DNA of 64,000 bases, from contig NC_054534.1 in NCBI RefSeq assembly GCF_017654505.1, forward strand, positions 43,436,226 to 43,500,225, given 5' to 3'. Below the pieces are notes generated by a model. That model had not been told where the DNA came from, ran no database searches, and was given only the letters and a program-made list of their open reading frames with translations. Positions within the stretch are counted from its first letter, which is position 1, and each line of letters begins with the position of its first letter. The translations under genes were made by a program, and so were the position numbers. Of this stretch, positions 35,504-46,453 are shown one piece after another. The DNA comes from Polyodon spathula (lineage: Eukaryota; Chordata; Actinopteri; Acipenseriformes; Polyodontidae).

Positions 35504-36754
35504 CAGTGCCTACGGTGGGTCTCAAAAGTATTCACCCCCCTTGGACTTTTCCACATTTTATTGTGTTACAACATGGAATCAAAGTGAATTTAATTAGGAG
35601 TTTTTGCCACTGATCAACACAAAAAACTCCATAATGTCAAAGTGAAAAATAAAATCTACAAATTGTTCTAAATTAATTACAAATATAAAACAGAAAATAA
35701 TCGATTTATCGACTGCATAAGTATTCAACCCCTTTGCTATGACACACCTAAATAAGCTCTGTTGTAACCAATTGTCTTTCAAAGTCACATAATTAGTTGA
35801 ATGGAGTCCACCTGTGTGCAATTAAGGTGTTTCACTGATTTCAGATTAAATACACCTGTCTCTGGAAGGTCCCACAGTTGGTTAGTACATTTCCTAACAA
35901 AAACTACATCATGAAGACGAAGGAACATTCAAAGAAAATCCAGAATAAGGTTATTTAAAAGCACCAATCAGGGATAGGATATAAGAACATTTCCAAGGCA
36001 TTTAATATCCCCCGGAGCACAGTAAAGTCCATTATTAAGAAATGGAGAGAATATGGCACAACTGTGAATCTGTCTAAAAAAAATGGAGTATGTGTGTGAG
36101 ATGGGCACTAGTCAGGGAGGCCACGAAGAGGCCTATGGCAACTCTAAAGGAGTTACAGTCTTCCATGGCTCAGCTGGGAGACACTGTGCATACAGCAACA
36201 ATAGCCCGGGTGCTTCACAAAACTGTCCTTTATGGGAGAGTGGCAAAAAGAAAGCCATTATAGAAAAAAATCTCACATCAAATCTCAGCTAGAGTTTGCC
36301 AGAAGGCATGTGGGAGACTCTGAGACCAAGTGGAAGAACATTCTGTGGTCTGATGAGAGCTAATCGCTATGTTTGGCACAAGCCTAACACCGCACATCAT
36401 CCTGAGAACACCATCCCTACCATGAAGCATGGTGGTGACAGCATCATTCTATGGGAATGCTTCTCTGTGTCAGGGCCTGGAAAGCTTGTGATGATAGAGG
36501 AAAAAATGGATGCAGCAAAATACAGAGAAATCCTGGAGGAAAGCCTGTTGAAGTCTACAAGAGACCTGGGACTTGGGAGAAGATTCATCTTCCAGCAGGA
36601 CAATGACCCAAAACATATTGCCAAAGCCACACTGGAGTGTCTTAAAAGCAAAAAGGTCAATGTCCTGGAGTGGCTCAGTCAAAGCCCAGACCTCAATCCA
36701 ATTGAGAATATGTGGAAAAGTCCAAGGGGGGGTGAATACTTTTGAGAGCCACTG
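35504..36754 (+). mobile_element. Tc1-like transposon, internally deleted
   Basis: The left end CAGTGCC...CTCAAAAGTATTCACC and right end GGTGAATACTTTTGAGAGCCACTG are inverted repeats with the inner motif ttggacttttccac. TA follows on the right; the left TA is altered. The transposase runs from 35911. Helix-turn-helix part: NISKAFNIPRSTVKSIIKKW (35981). First aspartate: ILWSDES near 36341. Open frame 36296-36745: second aspartate in [15 protein letters not shown] and the glutamate in [11 protein letters not shown]. The protein then stops, joined at GTGGAAAAGTCC to the right terminal repeat, so the C-terminal ~60 residues are deleted. Frameshifts also disrupt the first half. Confidence 0.88.
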
Positions 36755-37560
36755 TATATGGTCGGGTCCCAATTTGGTAGAATATGTCTCGTGTCCTGAT
36801 GCATAGGAAGAAAGTTCCAATATTCATCCTTTTGAAATTCTTCAGTTAGTCTAGGGTGTTCACTCTCATGCTCTACCTGTTTTTCTCTTTAGCAGTTGCT
36901 GACCCTTGTGCACTGCACTGTCTGCAGGGATTGTGTTCACATGACCAGATCTCAGTTTATTGGCATATGTCTATGACAGGATATGAATGATGTGGTAACA
37001 ACTGGAATGTCCAGACAGTATTTCAGTGCAAAACGTCCGTTGTGATTTACAATAAATAATAAATGCCACCCCTCTACCGGTGATGGTATCATGGGGTACA
37101 CGGCGGGTTACAGTCCTGAACAGAAAATACAATATAAATCAACTCCATGCAGCATGAAACTGTGCTCTTCAAACCGGGAATGTGATGTGTGTCTGTGAAG
37201 TGCAGTGAGGGTAGTGCTCTTGGGTTTGTGCTGGCTTCGTGGCGGCATTCCCGTCTCCTTATCCTTCTCTGCAACATCAAACGAACACAATAACAAACAA
37301 ACAGCGCTCCGGCCGTGCATCACAAAACAAACAAAAACACAAACAAACAGCACTCCGGCTGGCTATTCAATGTAAGTGGCCATATTCATGCAATTGCATC
37401 CCCTTTTTACCACCAAATTCCTCCCTGCAATCAGCCTGGAGTCACGGTCTATCTAATCGCTGCATGCTCCATGGCTGACCACAATGGAGTTGTTTAGTAA
37501 ACTCGCAGCTATGCGCTTCCTCCAATATGGCCAACTTCCGGTTGCTACCTACAGTCGAGG
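36755..37560. repeat. Unclassified composite repeat region
   Basis: 37070-37560 has locally GC-rich, retroelement-like character (aaacaaacagcgctccggcc and the near-repeat aaacaaacagcactccggct). It leads into a dispersed repeat shared with 46228-46400. No protein motif was found. I cannot name the family. Confidence 0.4.
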
Positions 37561-37725
37561 TAATTTTTTTTCCTACCCGTATTCCTGAAGAGTCACGACC
37601 CAACGAAGGTGGGGGAGTGACGAGGGTGTGGTTTTAACTGAGAAACGGCTGGGATTGGATACAAACTGAAGCAGGAAGGGAGAGGAAGGCAAGAGAGCAG
37701 ACAGAGCATTAACAAAACAGAGAGA
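37560..37725 (+). repeat. Dispersed repeat, intact reference copy
   Basis: tcctacccgtattcctgaag followed by agtcacg and gtgggggagtgacgagggtg match the reverse complement of 46230-46400. The continuation agagcagacagagcattaac matches the reverse complement of 40580-40605. This copy lacks the CR1-type LINE that splits the other one. Confidence 0.7.
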
Positions 37726-37726
37726 A

Positions 37727-37805
37727 TACACCCTCGCTATAATGGCCTTCATTATAATGAACCTGCAGTTATAACGAACCTGGCCCCTGAGCCCAAAAAA
37801 TCTAA
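37727..37805. repeat. pogo/Tigger-like terminal fragment
   Basis: TACACCCTCGCTATAATGGC, then cattataatgaacctgcagt and tataacgaacc, resemble the CTCGCTATAACGAACC-type ends of Tigger elements, following a TA. No matching opposite end was found. Confidence 0.45.
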
Positions 37806-37949
37806 ACACACGCTGTCAACATACCAGTCTGTACACACAGAATGCCACCTCTGCAGTGAAGTCTTTTGTCTTAATAAATTATTTATCGACTGTGCTATCT
37901 GTGTTACCCCACTGCATTTTCACCAGACAGTTGAGTAGGTCCCATCTTA

Positions 37950-39480
37950 AGCATACTGCATGACCGGTGATTGGGTGAGCAAGGGGAAGGGGTTGTATAA
38001 AGGGGTGGCTAGAGAACCAGGAAGAGGAAGCACTGAGGAGAGCCTTGGAGGCATGGAAGGATGGTTCTCAGAGTAAATGTTATTTGGAAGAAGGGGAATA
38101 CGAACGAGAGCTTTGTAAACTTTTGGAACATTCTTTTGGATCTTTATCGAAGCACAGGTAATACAGCCGTTTGTTTCGGGGCTTTATTTTCTTTGTGGTT
38201 GGATTGGGACTGTGTTTTGTTTATCTTTTGCCACAATTGTTTCTTTGTTTCTGTTTTTTTTTTTTTTTTTTGCTGTATGCCCACCCTCCTAGTCTGTGTA
38301 CTGCACCTTATTTGATTCTACCTGGCGCATAGTTATTATTATACAAAGAAGGTAGAGATTGACAGTTTTATGAAAGATGGTTGTTTTTAAAAGAATTGTT
38401 ATTGATTACAAGTGTAGAACTTATTTGGAGGCCACACCATGGGCTATATTGCGGTAGCCCCGGTATTTTCTTTTTGTGTGTGGCTCCATGTTGTTTTGTG
38501 TGTTCCCTCTTTGCACTGCTCTCCGAGATTTGTGGGCCATTGGGACAGGGCTGCCACCTGGGAGAAGGAAGGCAAGAGACAATGGCATAGTATTGTGCTG
38601 TGGTGCTGGACTACTTACCGGGACGGACGCAGCAGGCTCGGTTGGGGCGATATGGTACCGGGAACCTGAAATGACACCAGCAAGGGGGCACCACTGAGTG
38701 CATTTGACAACGGTGATACTTACTGGTTCCAGAGTTCAAGAGAGAGCAGCCGCGAAGCGGGTTCCATCCGGGCTGGGGATACAAAGAGGTGGAGACACGC
38801 AAGGGCACAAGTCTAGCTAAAGGTAACCAGCTTTGCTGGATTTAGGAAGAATTGTGAACCTGCTTACTTGTATTTCCTCTTCTCTGAAAGCTAATTTTGG
38901 CCTTTCCCAGGTTTCCTGGGATCTTCTCTCTCTAGAGTCGGCGATGGATTGGATCACGGTTCAGGTAGGTGTAGTCTCCTGGAGGACGACGATCTCGGGC
39001 AGGGACGGAGGGGGGAGCATAACCCCCTCCGTCCCCCCCCCCTTTTGGACTCTTTGATCTTTTCCATTCCTTTGCAGAATTCTGGACTACTAACTACGAA
39101 CTGCATTGTTATTGCACTTTGTCTCTTTTGTTGGATTTGCTGTGACTATTAATCAAGTGTTTTTACCCGCAGGAGGGTAGCTCCAAGTAGTATTTTTAGA
39201 CTTTGTATTTTGTTTGTTTTAGTGGGAGTTTCCCTGTGTGTATTTTTAAATTAAACCTAACCCTAAGGATAATTCATAAAGTCTGTTTTATTAATTCTAA
39301 CCTTGTTGCTGTTGTTGTGTGTGAGGAACCCCGGGGATCGAAAAGAACCTGTGTAGGACCAATTAAAAGATCTCTCAGCCACAAAGGTCCTTGCCCTTCT
39401 GAAACCCATGGTGGCGTAGTTGGCTACTTATAGTTAGGTTTTTTTAGTGTACTGGTTATCGCAGTCACCCTACCCGTGAC
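37950..39480 (+). other. Exon-like GC-rich block, possible LTR or leader
   Basis: A TATA-like gtataaaggggtggc at 37995 is followed by GC-rich segments. The GT of ttcaggtaggtg (38963-38974) has donor character, and tcttttccattcctttgcag (39059-39078) has acceptor character. The block ends near accctacccgtgaca (39466-39480), a terminus typical of LTRs. Short frames lack known domains. It could be a long LTR or leader of a retroelement, or a noncoding transcript. Confidence 0.3.
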
Positions 39481-39984
39481 AGTAACACAGGCATATCTCT
39501 GTCGTGAATACAAGTTGTCAAAAGCACTCATGCTCAAAACAAATTGAATAAAGAAAAAATAATAACAAAAACTTGAGGATCTGATGAACTTTTCATGTTG
39601 GGTTGATTTGGAATAAAAGCTCAGTTTGGGATTTTTGCATGTCAGATTAAGATTTGGTGCACTTTGAAACTATTCATGTCAGATTGATTTTGAATAAAAG
39701 TTCAGCTTCAATTTAGGATTTTTGCTTTTTGTACTGCTTTTTAATTCTTTGACGAATGGGATAAAGCAGAGGCAGAATACTGCATACATGAGACGAACAG
39801 GTACATGTAGTTCTACTTTTATTCACAATCTCATCTCATTAACTTGCTACAACAGTTTATCGTTCATTTTGTTTGTCCTTTCTCTATAACAAACCCCTTA
39901 ATATTATGAACAAAAGGCTTGGACCCCAACAGGTATTATATATATCGATTATATATATATAATAATATTAATATATATAATATA

Positions 39985-40475
39985 TATATATATAGTAGTT
40001 TTCAGTATTATACAATATTCCTTTCTCAAGATAATATTTTAGGACGCACGTTGCGTAAATACCAATCGTTTTATTGTATACTTAAGACACTTATATACAT
40101 TACCTTATTTAACATTTCTATATAATAATCCATATCACATTTAGCAGACTCTTTTACTGTTGACAAGGCCAGTTTACAGGAGGCCGATTCAGCAGAAACA
40201 GTGATGAACGGATTTGACCTGATGTGGTTCAGTTGCCAAACTATACTGTATGTTTAAGAGTAGATTTTCAAACAGAGCTATAGGAGACCAAAAAGATGTA
40301 AACTGTGTTAAAAGAAAATAATATTCCCTGTGCAAATAGGCTTTTTTTATTTTTATTTAAATGTTAAACATCTTAAGTATACAAAATCCTATTGGTATTT
40401 ACGCAAAAATATTGTCTTGAGAAAGAACATTGTATAATATCAGAAACTACAATATACCTATATTAGATATATCGA
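39985..40475. repeat. Fold-back element with ~100-bp arms
   Basis: The left arm (39989-40115) contains cagtattatacaatattcct, ctttctcaagataatatttt, tgcgtaaataccaatc and tgtatacttaaga. The right arm (40373-40462) is its imperfect reverse complement (tcttaagtatacaaaatcct, attggtatttacgcaaaaat, attgtcttgagaaagaacat). The left arm has about 11 extra bases (aggacgcacgt). No coding capacity. The outer edges are AT-rich and unclear. Confidence 0.75.
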
Positions 40476-40620
40476 GTTTACTATTATTAAATGTGTAATA
40501 AAAGATCACCATACAGTTCAACTTATTAGATTCCAAGTTAAAAAATGAACACGCATTCATATAATTAGATATCCTCCCTGTCTTGCTAATGCTCTGTCTG
40601 CTCTCTCTCACCATTACTAA

Positions 40621-42351
40621 CAACGCAGTTAAACGAGGCAGTCTTCCCAGCGACAGCGAGTGGAAGCGACAGCAAGTGGGAGAAGTACAGCGTGGAAAAG
40701 TACAGAGCAGTTTCGAAGCAGAAAGGAGAAATTGCATCTTGAATTGCTTTAATCGGAAAACAGAGGACATTGGGGAAACACAGCCGCGTGTGTTTTTCTG
40801 ATAACAAACAAGCTGAAACTCGGAGCAGCTGATTCAAATTCAGCGCCGTTTTGAGACACGGGCGAGGGGAGGAGCCGACAGCACAGCAGAACAACGCAGT
40901 TAAACGAGGCAGTCTTCCCAGCGACAGCGAGTGGAAGCGACAGCAAGTGGGAGAAGTACAGGCGTGGAAAAGTACAGAGCAGTTTCGAAGCAGAAAGGAG
41001 AAATTGCATCTTGAATTGCTTTAATCGGAAAACAGAGGACATTGGGGAAACACAGCCGCGTGTGTTTTTCTGATAACAAACAAGCTGAAACTCGGAGCAG
41101 CTGATTCAAATTCAGCGCCGTTTTGAGACACGGGCGAGGGGAGGAGCCGACAGCACAGCAGAACAACGCAGTTAAACGAGGCAGTCTTCCCAGCGACAGC
41201 GAGTGGAAGCGACAGCAAGTGGGAGAAGTACAGCGTGGAAAAGTACAGAGCAGTTTCGAAGCAGAAAGGAGAAATTGCATCTTGAATTGCTTTAATCGGA
41301 AAACAGAGGACATTGGGGAAACACAGCCGCGTGTGTTTTTCTGATAACAAACAAGCTGAAACTCGGAGCAGCTGATTCAAATTCAGCGCCGTTTTGAGAC
41401 ACGGGCGAGGGGAGGAGCCGACAGCACAGCAGAACAACGCAGTTAAACGAGGCAGTCTTCCCAGCGACAGCGAGTGGAAGCGACAGCAAGTGGGAGAAGT
41501 ACAGCGTGGAAAAGTACAGAGCAGTTTCGAAGCAGAAAGGAGAAATTGCATCTTGAATTGCTTTAATCGGAAAACAGAGGACATTGGGGAAACACAGCCG
41601 CGTGTGTTTTTTTTCTGATAACAAACAAGCTGAAACTCGGAGCAGCTGATTCAAATTCAGCGCCGTTTTGAGACACGGGCGAGGGGAGGAGCCGACAGCA
41701 CAGCAGAACAACGCAGTTAAACGAGGCAGTCTTCCCAGCGACAGCGAGTGGAAGCGACAGCAAGTGGGAGAAGTACAGCGTGGAAAAGTACAGAGCAGTT
41801 TCGAAGCAGAAAGGAGAAATTGCATCTTGAATTGCTTTAATCGGAAAACAGAGGACATTGGGGAAACACAGCCGCCGTGTGTTTTTCTGATAACAAACAA
41901 GCTGAAACTCGGAGCAGCTGATTCAAATTCAGCGCCGTTTTGAGACACGGGCGAGGGGAGGAGCCGACAGCACAGCAGAACAACGCAGTTAAACGAGGCA
42001 GTCTTCCCAGCGACAGCGAGTGGAAGCGACAGCGAGTGGGAGAAGTACAGCGTGGAAAAGTACAGAGCAGTTTCGAAGCAGAAAGGAGAAATTGCATCTT
42101 GAATTGCTTTAATCGGAAAACAGAGGACATTGGGGAAACACAGCCGCGTGTGTTTTTCTGATAACAAACAAGCTGAAACTCGGAGCAGCTGATTCAAATT
42201 CAGCGCCGTTTTGAGACACGGGCGAGGGGAGGAGCCGACAGCACAGCAGAACAACGCAGTTAAACGAGGCAGTCTTCCCAGCGACAGCGAGTGGAAGCGA
42301 CAGCGAGTGGGAGAAGTACAGCGTGGAAAAGTACAGAGCAGTTTCGAAGCA
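40621..42351 (+). repeat. Tandem ~271-bp 5' UTR monomers, 6.4 copies
   Basis: Units begin caacgcagttaaacgaggca at 40621, 40892, 41164, 41435, 41709, 41981 and 42252; the last is cut after 99 bases. Copies are almost identical, with small differences: an extra g in unit 2, extra T's in unit 4, an extra gcc in unit 5, and agcgagtgg in units 6-7. Each carries GC-rich motifs (gggcgaggggaggagccgac). Position upstream of ORF1 suggests promoter monomers like those of rodent L1. The long antisense open frames here are by-products. Confidence 0.93.
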
Positions 42352-42414
42352 GTTTGAAAGCAGGTTGACGGCTGCAGAAGAAACTAAACTTCAAAAAAAA
42401 AAAAAAACCTCAAC

Positions 42415-43362
42415 ATGGTCTTCAAGCCAGTAATCTGTGACACCTGCTTGATGTGGGAAATCCGAGAAAACCCAGCAGAGCTAAACCAAGTGTGCGTAAA
42501 GTGCCGCGCGATCCAGGATTTGCATAAACTAGTAAGTATGCTAGAAATGGAGCTGGAAGAAGTGAGACAGCAACAGGATCTTGAGGAACTGGCACACCCA
42601 CAATTCATGGAAGTCTGCATCACCCCTAACAGACTGAAAGCCACCAGGGAGATAGAAGGTCAGAACAGCTGGGTTCAGGTAGGCAGAAGCAGGGAAAAAA
42701 AGAAACTTCGTCAAACACAACCACCAGAAATCAAAACAACCAACAGATTTGAGTCACTTCAGAATTGTGATGAGCAGAACCAACAACAAGAGAATGAAAG
42801 GAACAACATCCAGGACCCCATTGACAGTGGTGACCAGACAGCAAAAAGAAGGGAGGTCATGATTGTTGGGGACTCCATATTGAGAAACACAGCAAGTTCA
42901 GTTCGCAGTTTGGACCCCCTTACTACAACAGTGTGCTGCCTTCCGGGAGCCTCGGTCAAGCACATCACTGAAAACGTGGACAGGCTCCTAGAACGAACAG
43001 GAGACGACCCGGTAGTAGTCGTCCACATCGGTACAAACAACATTGGAAGAGACAGACCAAAATCCCTGCAAAACAAATTCAGAGAGCTAGGAAGGAAATT
43101 AAAAGAGAAAACCAAAACTGTGGTATTTTCTGGTATACTACCCGCACCTTGCAAAGGACCATATGGACAGCTGGAAATAATAAATCAAAACCAATGGTTG
43201 AAGACGTGGTGCACACGGGAAGGCTTCACCTATCTTGATCATTGGACCACTTTCTACAACGAGGACTATCTGTATAGACGGGATGGACTGCATTTAAATA
43301 ACAAGGGAACTAGTCTACTTGGAGAAAAGATCCTCGAGCAGGTTCGGAAGCATTTAAACTAG
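42415..43362 (+). CDS. CR1-type ORF1 protein: zinc motif and SGNH esterase
   Basis: An intact 315-residue frame starts at ATG 42415, 15-20 bases after an A-run. N-terminus: Cys pairs C8-x2-C11 and C27-x2-C30 (VICDTC...VCVKC), a zinc-binding pattern. A charged, likely coiled segment follows (about 40-65, LEMELEEVRQQQDLEEL). The C-terminal half is an SGNH-hydrolase fold: VGDSILRNT (Ser in GDS, ~154), HIGTNN (~203-208) and DGLHLNNKG (Asp ~289, His ~292) supply the catalytic blocks. CR1-type ORF1 proteins with such esterases are thought to act with the RNA particle; the substrate is unknown. Conservation of all blocks suggests recent activity. It ends shortly before ORF2. Confidence 0.85.
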   Translation: MVFKPVICDTCLMWEIRENPAELNQVCVKCRAIQDLHKLVSMLEMELEEVRQQQDLEELAHPQFMEVCITPNRLKATREIEGQNSWVQVGRSREKKKLRQTQPPEIKTTNRFESLQNCDEQNQQQENERNNIQDPIDSGDQTAKRREVMIVGDSILRNTASSVRSLDPLTTTVCCLPGASVKHITENVDRLLERTGDDPVVVVHIGTNNIGRDRPKSLQNKFRELGRKLKEKTKTVVFSGILPAPCKGPYGQLEIINQNQWLKTWCTREGFTYLDHWTTFYNEDYLYRRDGLHLNNKGTSLLGEKILEQVRKHLN

Positions 43363-43429
43363 AAAGGAAGGGGGGAGAAATCAACAAAAAAAACAGAAGG
43401 GAGACCGCATCAAAACAAGAACAACAACT

Positions 43430-44063
43430 CAGGTAAGACAACCATTAAATGTATTTATCTAAATGCTAGAAGTATCAGAAACAAAATTCTAGAACTTGAA
43501 GCTACTGCACTAACAAGTAACTATGATGTGATAGGTGTTACAGAAACGTGGTTATCTGAGAGTGATGGGGACGAATATAATATTTGTGGGTATACACTGT
43601 ATAGGAAAGACAGGCAGGACAGACGAGGAGGAGGGGTAGCGCTATACATAAGAAACAGTATTGAAGCCCAGGTGTTAAACCTGGACAAAGAAAATAAAAC
43701 CGAATCAATATGGGTCAGAATAACAGACAAAAATTTTGTAGCAAAGGAGAAGCCATACTAATGGGGGATTTCAACTTCCCCCAAATAAAATGGGAAAACC
43801 CGGTGGGTAGCGCGAAGGATGAAATAGAAATGGTGGAAATGACAAATGACTGCTTCCTAACACAATTTGTGAAGGCACCCACTAGAGGGGAGGCATGCCT
43901 TGATTTAGTCTTTTCAAATAACGAAGATAGAATAACTAAAACAGAGGTCAGAGAACCACTGGCAAACTCAGACCACAACATGGTCTCATTTGAAGTGTTT
44001 TTTAAATCCTCAAAAGTAAAGACTAAAGCTAAGGTTTACAATTTTAGAAAAGGCAAACTATGA
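43430..44063 (+). pseudogene. CR1-type ORF2, APE endonuclease part
   Basis: After ORF1 the frame reads CIYLNARSIRNKILELEAT, VIGVTETWLSESDGDEY and RRGGGVALYIRNS, the first half of an apurinic-type endonuclease (Asn and Glu blocks). At 43735-43757 it jumps from ITDKNF to a shifted frame with ILMGDFNFPQIKWE (43758). The ~40 residues normally between are missing, so there is a deletion plus frameshift. The endonuclease ends with LANSDHNMVSFEV (SDH motif) near 43990. It nicks target DNA in live elements; this copy is broken. Confidence 0.8.
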
Positions 44064-45563
44064 CGGTATGAAACAGAGACTAACAGAAGTAGATTGGAGT
44101 AAAATAGAGAAAACACCCACAGAAGAAGGATGGTTGTTCTTCAAAAACGTAGTACTAGAGGCGCAAAACAATTATATCCCTAAAGTAGACAAATCTAAAT
44201 GTAAAACTAAATTGCCAAAATGGTTTAATAGATCAATTTAAAAAAAATATTCAAAAAAAAAAAACTTTACAGAGAATTAAAAAAGGCCAAAAAAGAAAGT
44301 AAAGAAAAAGTACAGAGAATTTAAAAGGGACCAAGAACAAAATCCACATAAAGAGTACTCGGAATTGCAAACACAAGTCAAAAAGGAAGTTAGAAAGAAG
44401 AGAGATAGAAATGAACATTGCTAAGGGAGCTAAAACCAATTCCAAAATGTTTTTCCAATATTACAACAGCAAGAGAACATTCAAAGAGGAGATTAAATGT
44501 TTAAGAGATACAAATGGCAAAATCGTAGATGAAGAAAAAAAAAATAGCAAATATGTTAAATGATTACTTTTCACAAGTTTTTTACAAAGGAAGATACTGA
44601 CAACATGCCCCACATGTCGATCCAGTTCCTATCCAGTTTTAAATAACTTTAGCATAACAGGCAGAAGTGTTAAAGGGACTAGGAGCTCTTAAAATAAACA
44701 AATCCCCTGGGCTGGATCCTCCCAGTAGTACTCAAAGAAATGAAAAAAGTAATTTACAAACCGCTAACCAAGAACATGCAGCAGTCTCTTGACACAGGGG
44801 TGGTATCGACAGACTGGAAAATTGCAAACGTAATACCGATCCACAAAAAGGGAAACAAAACTGAACCAGGTAACTACAGACCAGTAAGCCTGACTTCTAT
44901 TATATGCAAACTTATGGAGACTATAATAAGAGCCAAAATGGAAAATTACCTATATGGTAACAGGGTACTGGGAGACAGTCAACATTGTTTTAGGAAAGGG
45001 AGATAGTGTCTAAATTTGCTTGATTTTTTTTGAGGATGCAAAATCGACAATGAGTAATTGCAAAGCATATGACATGGTTTATTTTAGATTTCCAGAAAGC
45101 TTTTGACAAAGTCCCGCACAAAAGATTAATTCTCAAACTGAACGCAGTAGGGATTCAAGGAAACACGTGTACATGGATTAGGGAGTGGTTAACATGTAGA
45201 AAACAGAAAGTACTGATTAGAGGAAAAAACTCAGAATGGAGTGTGGTAACCAGCGGCGTACCACAGGGATCAGTATTAGGTCCTCTGCTATTACTAATCT
45301 ACATTAATGATTTAGATTCTGATATAGTAAGCAAACTTGTTAAATTTGCAGACGACACAAAAGTAGGAGGAGTGGCAAACACTGTTGCAGCAGCAAAGGT
45401 CATTCAAAATGATCTAGACAAGTTTCAAAACTGGGCAGACACATGGCAAAGACATTTAATAGAGAATAGTGTAAGGTACTGCACACAGGAAATAAAAATT
45501 TACATTATAAATATCATATGGGAGATATTGAAATTGGAGAAGGAATCTATGAAAAAGACCTAG
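44064..45563 (+). pseudogene. CR1-type ORF2, reverse transcriptase part
   Basis: A linker with many frameshifts (44064-44700) leads to VIPIHKKGNKTEPGNYRPVS (44830), LDFQKAFDKVPHKRL (45084), VTSGVPQGSVLGPLLL (45247) and KFADDTKVGG (45341), the RT fingers and palm with the FADD catalytic pair intact. Breaks include a stop after QHCFRKGR (45003) and a frameshift before LDFQKAF. In live elements the RT copies LINE RNA at the nicked target. Confidence 0.82.
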
Positions 45564-46157
45564 GAGTTTTTGTTGACTCAGAAATGTCTTCATCTAGGCA
45601 ATGTGGGGAAGCTATAAAAAAGGCTAACAAGATACTCGGATACATTGTGAAAAGTGTTGAATTTAAATCTAGGTAGAGTAATGTTAAAACTGTACAATTC
45701 ACTTGTAAGACCTCATCTTGAATATTTTGTGCATTTCTGGTCACCTCGCAACTATTAAAAAAGATATTGCTGCTCTAGAAAAAGAGTGCAAAGAAGAGGG
45801 ACCAGAATTATTCCAGGCTTAAAAGGCATGTCATATGCAGACAGGCTAAAAGAATTGAATCTGTTCAGTCTTGAACAAAGAAGACTACGTGGCGACCTAA
45901 TTCAAGCATTCAAAATTCTAAAAGGTATTGACAGTGTGGACGCAAGGGACTTTTTCAGCCTGAAAAAAGAAACAAGGACCAGGGGTCACAAATGGAGTTT
46001 AGAAAAAGGGGCATTCAGAACAGAAAATAGGAGACACTTTTTTACACAGAGAATTGTGAGGGTCTGGAATCAACTCCCCAGTAATGTTGTTGAAGCTGAC
46101 ACCCTGGGATCCTTCAAGAAGCTGCTTGATGAGATTTTGGGATCAATAAGCTACTAA
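45564..46157 (+). pseudogene. CR1-type ORF2, C-terminal region
   Basis: The frame 45786-46157 gives RGTRIIPGLKGMSYADRLKE, RRLRGDLIQAFKILKGIDSV and RIVRVWNQLPSNVVEADTLG to a stop. This is the conserved CR1-type tail of unknown function. It is joined to the RT through frame changes at 45564-45785. Confidence 0.8.
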
Positions 46158-46227
46158 CAACCAAACGAGCAAGATGGGCCGAATGGCCTCCTCTCGTTTG
46201 TAAACTTTCTTATGTTCTTATGTTCTT

Positions 46228-46400
46228 ATGTTCTTACTCCCTCTCTGCTTCAAAACTGCACCCAATAACAGCAGCCCCAGCCTCTTAGTTTGTATCTAAT
46301 CACAGCAGTCTCTCAGTTGAAACCACACCCTCGTCACTCCCCCAGCTTCACTGGGGCGTGTCTCTTCAGGAATACAGGTAGGAAAAAAGTCTCTGCGGGG
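46228..46400 (-). repeat. Dispersed repeat split by the CR1 LINE
   Basis: The reverse complement of this segment matches 37560-37690. The continuation lies on the other side of the LINE at 40580-40618. Joining 40618 to 46228 recreates a sequence colinear with the unsplit copy. Confidence 0.7.
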
Positions 46401-46453
46401 AGGGAGACTTGCAACTCAGATTCTTTCTCTCTGTCACAATCTCCTATCCAGTC

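Larger units (their letters stand above)
40621..46227 (+). mobile_element. CR1-type LINE, full length
   Basis: Order: tandem 5' monomers, an A-run, ORF1 (zinc motif and SGNH esterase), ORF2 (APE endonuclease, reverse transcriptase, C-terminal region) and a 3' UTR ending gagcaagatgggccgaatgg, then cctcctctcgtttgtaaact and (TTATGTTC)n. The esterase ORF1, the FADD-type RT and the octamer tail fit the CR1 superfamily. It sits inside a dispersed repeat. TTACT on both sides (40614-40618 and about 46225-46229) may be a short target duplication, partly confounded by the tail. ORF1 is intact while ORF2 is broken. Confidence 0.85.

Noticed and set aside
41292..42254. 320-codon antisense open frame in the CR1 5' array
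   Set aside because: It is the repeated antisense reading of the ~271-bp monomers. The sense context explains the region, and no domain is present.
40000..42400. CRISPR-like array
   Set aside because: Units are ~271 bp and nearly identical throughout, with no spacers, and the genome is vertebrate. They are LINE monomers.
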